Part shown: piece after piece, positions 1 to 4,083 of the stretch | Layout of the letters: each line of letters opens with the position of its first letter | Position numbering within the stretch: position 1 is the stretch's first letter | Made by a program: the position numbers and the translations under genes | NCBI GenBank assembly: GCA_030530045.1 | Contig: JAUMVS010000092.1 | Location: forward strand, 1-6,095 | From: Phoenicibacter congonensis | Lineage (GTDB): Bacteria > Actinomycetota > Coriobacteriia > Coriobacteriales > Eggerthellaceae | Length of the DNA stretch: 6,095 bases | Direction of reading: 5' to 3' | The notes under the pieces: generated by a model | The model's database searches: none | Told to the model about the DNA's origin: nothing | What the model saw: the letters and a program-made list of their open reading frames with translations, nothing else

Positions 1-192
1 GGCGTGGGGACCAAGGTCGCGAATTGCATAATGCTCTTTGGTTTTTCACGCTTTGCAAGCGCTCCCGTTGACGTTTGGATTCAGCGCGTCATCGACAAGA
101 AATTCGCAGGTAAAAACCCGTTCCCAGATTTCGGTGACGTCGCAGGCATCATTCAGCAATACCTTTTCTTTTATATAACGCAGACAAAATAG
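1..192 (+). CDS. OGG-type HhH-GPD DNA glycosylase, 3' end only
   Basis: These are the last 63 codons of a base-excision repair glycosylase, read in frame 1 and ending at TAG (190-192); the true start lies left of the window. The fragment opens inside the helix-hairpin-helix (GVGTKVANC, residues 1-9 of the fragment). It continues with the conserved loop APVDVW, whose Asp (fragment residue 24, bases 70-72) corresponds to the catalytic Asp of the HhH-GPD superfamily. It ends with a helix rich in aromatic residues (QQYLFFY) that I recognise from clostridial-type OGG proteins. In OGG enzymes the catalytic Lys lies a few residues before GVG, so it is just outside the window and cannot be checked. 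Known role of the family: removal of 8-oxoguanine from DNA, often with AP-lyase activity. An AlkA-type 3-methyladenine glycosylase is the alternative, but the GVGTKVA-C pattern fits OGG better. The gene ends 309 bases before rpoB and is probably transcribed separately. Confidence 0.85.
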   Translation, partial: GVGTKVANCIMLFGFSRFASAPVDVWIQRVIDKKFAGKNPFPDFGDVAGIIQQYLFFYITQTK

Positions 193-209
193 CTAATTTT
201 GCTGCAGGA

Positions 210-227
210 AGTGTCTCTGTGAGCACT
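210..227 (+). other. small hairpin after the glycosylase stop
   Basis: AGTG-T-CTC pairs with GAGCACT around a TGT loop: seven pairs with one bulged T, starting 17 bases after the glycosylase stop. No T run follows directly (GCTTTGG comes next), so it is at best a weak terminator or a 3'-end stabilising hairpin. Confidence 0.3.
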
Positions 228-250
228 GCTTTGGAGTCTTTAAAGAATTA

Positions 251-281
251 GATTCCTGGGTTTCATTTTTCATCTAGGATC
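251..281 (+). other. hairpin in rpoB upstream region
   Basis: Bases 251-259 (GATTCCTGG, one bulged T) can pair with 274-281 (CTAGGATC) in eight pairs, one of them G-T, around a 14-base T-rich loop. It lies directly before a second hairpin at 284-305. It has no T run after it. It could be part of the transcript end of the upstream gene or of a long rpoB leader; the sequence does not decide. Confidence 0.3.
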
Positions 282-283
282 TT

Positions 284-308
284 GGGTTGCGAACAACAGC
301 AACCTTTT
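284..308 (+). terminator. candidate Rho-independent terminator of the glycosylase gene
   Basis: GGGTTGC (284-290) pairs with GCAACCT (299-305), the outermost pair being G-T, around the loop GAACAACA. The 3' arm runs into TTTTAT. The stem of about seven pairs and the run of only four T make it a modest terminator. It lies about 90 bases after the glycosylase stop and before the predicted rpoB promoter, which is the place expected for one. It could instead act as an attenuator if transcripts starting further upstream read into rpoB. Confidence 0.4.
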
Positions 309-330
309 ATAGACACTCCAGCACCCCTTC

Positions 331-342
331 CGCAATTTCGCG
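331..342 (+). repeat. upstream copy of motif CGCAATTTYGCG
   Basis: CGCAATTTCGCG is matched at 11 of 12 positions by CGCAATTTTGCG at 456-467, 125 bases downstream and in the same orientation. Both copies are preceded by TT. The motif is partly symmetric (CGC...GCG). The two copies lie on either side of the predicted rpoB promoter, which suggests paired binding sites, but two copies alone could be chance. Confidence 0.35.
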
Positions 343-354
343 CAAATCCCATGC

Positions 355-371
355 TCCCCAGGACCTGGGGA
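355..371. promoter_or_regulatory. 17-base odd palindrome, possible operator
   Basis: TCCCCAGG and CCTGGGGA form perfect 8-base arms around a single central A (363). The symmetry and the G/C-rich arms in an otherwise A/T-rich region suggest a protein-binding site. With a one-base centre it is a poor RNA hairpin unless the inner pair opens to a three-base loop, and no T run follows on either strand, so a terminator is unlikely. It lies 47 bases before the predicted -35 box. The function is inferred only. Confidence 0.4.
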
Positions 372-417
372 AATTCTAAAAATTACTACAAATAATTTTT
401 GTTTGTAAAAAAAATGT
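371..417 (+). promoter_or_regulatory. UP-element-like A/T tract block upstream of rpoB promoter
   Basis: About 47 bases made almost only of A and T tracts, including an A5 run (378-382), a T5 run (396-400) and an A8 run (407-414), end directly at the predicted -35 box. Such blocks at about -40 to -80 are known to be bound by the alpha-subunit C-terminal domains and to raise promoter strength. That suits a highly expressed RNA polymerase operon. It was identified from base composition and position only. Confidence 0.4.
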
Positions 418-446
418 TTGAAACGGGCTGTTTTTTTATGTAGTAT
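418..446 (+). promoter_or_regulatory. predicted sigma-70-type promoter of rpoBC
   Basis: TTGAAA (418-423, 5 of 6 to the -35 consensus) is separated by exactly 17 bases from TAGTAT (441-446, 4 of 6 to the -10 consensus). Alternative -10 boxes are TATAGA at 444 and GATAAT at 448, but their spacing is less good (20 and 24). Transcription would start near 453, giving a leader of about 48 bases before the rpoB GTG. The A/T-tract block just upstream supports the choice. The -35 box coincides with an in-frame TTG that would be the first codon of an extended reading frame. Confidence 0.45.
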
Positions 447-455
447 AGATAATTA

Positions 456-467
456 CGCAATTTTGCG
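456..467 (+). repeat. downstream copy of motif CGCAATTTYGCG, near predicted transcript start
   Basis: CGCAATTTTGCG has five-base inverted arms (CGCAA/TTGCG) around TT and matches 331-342 at 11 of 12 positions. It lies only a few bases after the predicted transcription start (about 453), a position where a bound protein would block initiation or escape. In RNA it could fold only into a four-pair stem. An operator role is inferred. Confidence 0.35.
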
Positions 468-487
468 GAAAGTAACAAACACACGTG

Positions 488-494
488 AAAGGAA
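488..494 (+). promoter_or_regulatory. Shine-Dalgarno of rpoB (decides the GTG start)
   Basis: AAAGGAA, with GGA at 491-493, lies eight bases before GTG at 502. No comparable site lies before the in-frame TTG at 418, so this site fixes the start of rpoB at 502. Confidence 0.8.
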
Positions 495-501
495 TTTTTT
501 C

Positions 502-3500
502 GTGGCCAACAAGAAAAAGACCAGTTCAGAGAATATTTATCGTGAGCGACGTTCGTTCGCGAAAATTCCTGCAGTCATGGACATGCCTAACCTGATTGGC
601 GTCCAGACAGAAAGTTTCGAAAAATTCAAAACTGAGGGAATTCAGGAAGCATTCCGCGACCTGACCCCCATCGAGAGCGCTAAAAAAGACATGGTGCTCG
701 AGTTTGGCGCCCACCGTTTTGAAGAGCCAAAGATGGGCATTGACGAGTGCAAAGACAAAGATGCAAACTATCAAGCAGCACTCACAGTTGATGTTCGCTT
801 CATCAACCGCGAAACAGGCGAGGTCACCGAGCAAGAATGCTACATGGGCGACTTCCCAATGATGACACCACGCGGCACTTTCATCATCAACGGCACCGAG
901 CGCGTTGTTGTTTCACAGCTCGTCAGAAGCCCTGGTGTTTATTTCTCAAAAGAACTCGACCGCACAACTGACTCAGAAATCATTAGCGCAAAAATGATTC
1001 CTAGCCACGGCGCATGGCTCGAGTTTGAGACCGACAAGCGCGATGCACTCAACGTTCGCATCGACCGCAAGCGCAAGCAGCCTGCAACGCTGATCGTTCG
1101 TGCACTTGGTCTTGCCGAGACAAACGATGAAATCATCAAGCTTTTGGGCAACAACAAATTCGTTCTCAACACTCTTGAGCGCGACGCAACTGTTAACCAG
1201 GAAGAAGCTTTGATTGAGCTCTACAAGCGCTTCCGCCCAGGTGAGCCACCAACAATTGAGGCTGCTCGTGCAACTCTTGAGAACCTTTACTTCCGCGCAA
1301 GCCGCTATGGCCTGGCAAAAGTTGGCCGCTACAAGATGAACAAAAAGCTTCACGGTGGCGAAAACCCAGCATGCGACATCGAGCTCGGCGAGGGTGATTA
1401 CATCCAAACCCTCACTGCTGACGACATCGTTTGCACACTCAAATACATCATCGCTTTGGGTCTTGAAGAAGAGGGCTACACATACGACGACATCGACCAC
1501 TTTGGAAACAGAAGAATCCGCACTTGCGGCGAGCTGATTTCCAACACTTTCCGCACAGGTCTTTCTCGCATGTCACGCCAAGTTCGCGACAGAATGGGAA
1601 CTCTCGACCCTAACGAGATCACACCAACTATTCTTGTTAACTCACGACCAATCAACGCTCAGCTCAAAGAGTTCTTTGGTTCATCACCACTTTCACAGTT
1701 CATGGACCAAACAAACCCAGCTTCGGGCATCACGAACAAGCGCCGTCTTTCGGCACTTGGACCTGGCGGTCTTTCTCGCGAGCGCGCTGGAATCGACGTT
1801 CGTGACGTTCACAACTCTCACTACGGCAGAATGTGCCCAATTGAGACACCTGAAGGTCCAAACATTGGCCTCATCGGTTCTCTTGCAACCTATGGTCGCG
1901 TAAACGACTACGGCTTCATCGAGACACCTTACCGCCGCGTTGTTGACGGAAAAGTAACTGATGAGATTGACTACCTCACAGCTGACCAGGAAGAAAACTT
2001 CACAATTGCTCAGGCAAACGAAGCTTTCGACCCTGACACTCGTGAGTTTGGCACAAAGGACGAGAACGGAAAGTTTGTTCCTGCAACTCGCGTTCTTTGC
2101 CGCACAAGAAACGCTGAAGGCGAGTTCGGCGAGCCTGCTGAGGTCCTTCCAACCGAGGTTACCTACATGGACGTTTCTCCACGTCAGATGACTTCTGTTG
2201 CTACTGCCCTCATTCCATTCTTGGAGCACGACGACGCAAACCGTGCTTTGATGGGTTCTAACATGCAGCGTCAGGCAGTGCCTCTGCTTCACCCAGAAGC
2301 TCCACTGGTCGGAACTGGTATGGAGCACAGAATCGCTGTTGACTCTGGCGAAATCATGGTTGCTGCTAACGACGGTGTTGTTGACTACGTCGACGGCGAG
2401 ACCATCATTATTAAGAACAAGAAGGGCGAGTACGACGAATATCTCGTTCCTAAATTCAAGCGCTCCAACCAAAGCGGATGCATCAATCATCATCCACTTG
2501 TTCGCGTTGGCGACAAAGTTTCAGCTGGCGACGTTCTTGCTGACGGTCCTTCTTGCGACCACGGCGAGCTCGCACTTGGCCAAAACCTCATGGTTGCCTA
2601 CATGCCTTGGGAAGGCTACAACTACGAGGACGCTATCATCGTTTCTGAGCGCGTTGTAACTGACGACCTTCTGACTTCGATTTCAATCGCTCAACACGAG
2701 GTAGAGTGCCACGAAACTAAACTTGGTGACGAGGAAATCACTCGCGAAATTCCAAACGTTAAGACAAGCGCAGTTGCTCACCTTGACGAAGAGGGCGTTG
2801 TCATGATTGGCACCGAGGTTAAGCCTGGTGACATTCTTGTTGGCAAGGTCACACCAAAAGGAGAGAGCGACATCACCGCTGAAGAGCGCCTCCTTCGCGC
2901 AATCTTCGGTGAGAAGGCTCGCGACGTTCGCGACACTTCGCTTCGCGTTCCTCATGGTGCAGGCGGCCGCGTAATTGGCATTTTGCACTTCCGCGCCGAT
3001 GCTGGCGATGACCTGAAACCACAGGTTAAAGACATGATTCGCGTCTTCATCGCTCAAAAACGTAAAGTACAACCTGGCGACAAACTTTCTGGTCGTCACG
3101 GTAACAAGGGTGTTATTTCCCGCGTTCTTCCAATCGAGGACATGCCATACATGGCTGACGGCACACCAATCGACGTTATGTTGAACCCACTGGGCGTTCC
3201 TTCTCGTATGAATGTTGGTCAGCTGCTCGAAAACCACCTTGGCTGGGCTGCTAAATGGAACTGGTCCGACGACGAGAATCAAACTGAGCCTGTTGAGGGT
3301 CAGCAGTTCGTCTCTACTCCAGTCTTCGACGGTGCTACAGAAGGCGAGATTTCTGACGCTATTGAAAAGGCAAACAGAAACCTCACGCTCAAGCGCAAGA
3401 AGGAATATGGCGAGCACTTCGATGCAACCTATGTTCCACAGCTTTCTCGCGAGGGCAAAATGTGGCTCTACGATGGCAGAACTGGTGAGAAATTCCGCGA

Positions 3501-4083
3501 GCCAATTACAGTTGGTGCGACCTACATCCTCAAACTCGGACACATGGTCGACGACAAGATTCACGCTCGTTCGAACGGCCCATACAGCTTGATTACGCAG
3601 CAGCCTCTCGGTGGTAAAGCACAGTTCGGCGGCCAGCGTTTCGGCGAGATGGAAGTTTGGGCACTTTATGCATACGGCGCTTCAAACGTTCTGCAAGAGA
3701 TGCTCACCATCAAGTCTGACGACACAGCAGGCAGAACACGCGCCTATGACGCAATCGTTAATGGCGACAACATCCCTGCTCCAGAGGTTCCTGAGTCATT
3801 CAAGGTTCTCGTAAAAGAGATGAAATCACTCGGACTTTCTGTTGAGCTCAAGGGCAACGGCACCGTCATGGAAATGCGCGACGACGCTGACCCAAGCGAC
3901 AACAAACCAAGCGTTTACGCTAACAAAGACGAGCTCGAGATGTCGGCACAAGAAGAGACAATCGACGCTCTTGAAGAAATCGAGTCGGACCTCAACGAAC
4001 TCCTTGGCGAGATTGACCTGGGCGATGACGACGATGACAACTTGCTGATAGACACTGACGACGACGGAAAGGAGGTCGAATAA
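502..4083 (+). CDS. rpoB: DNA-directed RNA polymerase subunit beta
   Basis: A complete beta subunit of 1193 residues; with beta-prime, two alphas and omega it forms the core enzyme. GTG 502 is the start: it has a Shine-Dalgarno at 488-494, and the protein begins MANKKK, followed by the usual beta N-terminus. The same frame is open back to a TTG at 418, but those 28 codons overlap the predicted promoter. Landmarks: rifampicin region (393-419), the PIETPEGPNIGLI block after it, FLEHDDANRALMG (573-585), NYEDAIIVSER (707-717), and GDKLSGRHGNKG (859-870) with active-site lysines K861 and K869. The HARSNGPYSL to GQRFGEMEVWAL block from 1021 binds beta-prime. The E. coli insertions SI1 and SI2 are absent, which accounts for the shorter length. 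Oddities: Asn412 replaces the usual His (E. coli 526), Pro396 replaces Gln510, and an acidic tail fills about the last 65 residues. The gene overlaps rpoC by one base. Confidence 0.98.
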   Translation: MANKKKTSSENIYRERRSFAKIPAVMDMPNLIGVQTESFEKFKTEGIQEAFRDLTPIESAKKDMVLEFGAHRFEEPKMGIDECKDKDANYQAALTVDVRFINRETGEVTEQECYMGDFPMMTPRGTFIINGTERVVVSQLVRSPGVYFSKELDRTTDSEIISAKMIPSHGAWLEFETDKRDALNVRIDRKRKQPATLIVRALGLAETNDEIIKLLGNNKFVLNTLERDATVNQEEALIELYKRFRPGEPPTIEAARATLENLYFRASRYGLAKVGRYKMNKKLHGGENPACDIELGEGDYIQTLTADDIVCTLKYIIALGLEEEGYTYDDIDHFGNRRIRTCGELISNTFRTGLSRMSRQVRDRMGTLDPNEITPTILVNSRPINAQLKEFFGSSPLSQFMDQTNPASGITNKRRLSALGPGGLSRERAGIDVRDVHNSHYGRMCPIETPEGPNIGLIGSLATYGRVNDYGFIETPYRRVVDGKVTDEIDYLTADQEENFTIAQANEAFDPDTREFGTKDENGKFVPATRVLCRTRNAEGEFGEPAEVLPTEVTYMDVSPRQMTSVATALIPFLEHDDANRALMGSNMQRQAVPLLHPEAPLVGTGMEHRIAVDSGEIMVAANDGVVDYVDGETIIIKNKKGEYDEYLVPKFKRSNQSGCINHHPLVRVGDKVSAGDVLADGPSCDHGELALGQNLMVAYMPWEGYNYEDAIIVSERVVTDDLLTSISIAQHEVECHETKLGDEEITREIPNVKTSAVAHLDEEGVVMIGTEVKPGDILVGKVTPKGESDITAEERLLRAIFGEKARDVRDTSLRVPHGAGGRVIGILHFRADAGDDLKPQVKDMIRVFIAQKRKVQPGDKLSGRHGNKGVISRVLPIEDMPYMADGTPIDVMLNPLGVPSRMNVGQLLENHLGWAAKWNWSDDENQTEPVEGQQFVSTPVFDGATEGEISDAIEKANRNLTLKRKKEYGEHFDATYVPQLSREGKMWLYDGRTGEKFREPITVGATYILKLGHMVDDKIHARSNGPYSLITQQPLGGKAQFGGQRFGEMEVWALYAYGASNVLQEMLTIKSDDTAGRTRAYDAIVNGDNIPAPEVPESFKVLVKEMKSLGLSVELKGNGTVMEMRDDADPSDNKPSVYANKDELEMSAQEETIDALEEIESDLNELLGEIDLGDDDDDNLLIDTDDDGKEVE
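4068..4076 (+). promoter_or_regulatory. Shine-Dalgarno of rpoC inside the rpoB tail
   Basis: AAAGGAGGT is complementary over all nine bases to the usual 16S rRNA 3' end and ends six bases before ATG 4083. It is formed by the last rpoB codons (Gly-Lys-Glu-Val), so the same bases serve protein and signal. It decides the rpoC start. Confidence 0.9.

Noticed and set aside
287..313. Second promoter, TTGCGA with TATAGA
   Set aside because: The spacer is only 15 bases, the -10 match is 4 of 6, and the -35 box lies in the candidate terminator hairpin; not strong enough to list.
351..395. Possible 14-codon leader peptide (ATG 351 to TAA 393)
   Set aside because: No Shine-Dalgarno precedes it, it has no run of regulatory codons, and it lies upstream of the predicted transcription start.
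406..438. A/T stem (TAAAAAAA with TTTTTTTA) as a bidirectional terminator
   Set aside because: The stem is only A-T pairs with a long interior, and it overlaps the better-supported promoter; more likely a by-product of the A and T tracts.
414..443. Possible nine-codon peptide (ATG 414 to TAG 441)
   Set aside because: It has no Shine-Dalgarno and lies within the predicted promoter.
1693..2493. Long open frame on the - strand (266 codons) opposite rpoB
   Set aside because: The + strand encodes highly conserved RpoB here; the antisense protein shows no known motif and follows from the codon bias of rpoB.
2683..3564. Long open frame on the - strand (293 codons) opposite rpoB
   Set aside because: It lies opposite the catalytic blocks of RpoB and has no family resemblance; a shadow of the real gene.
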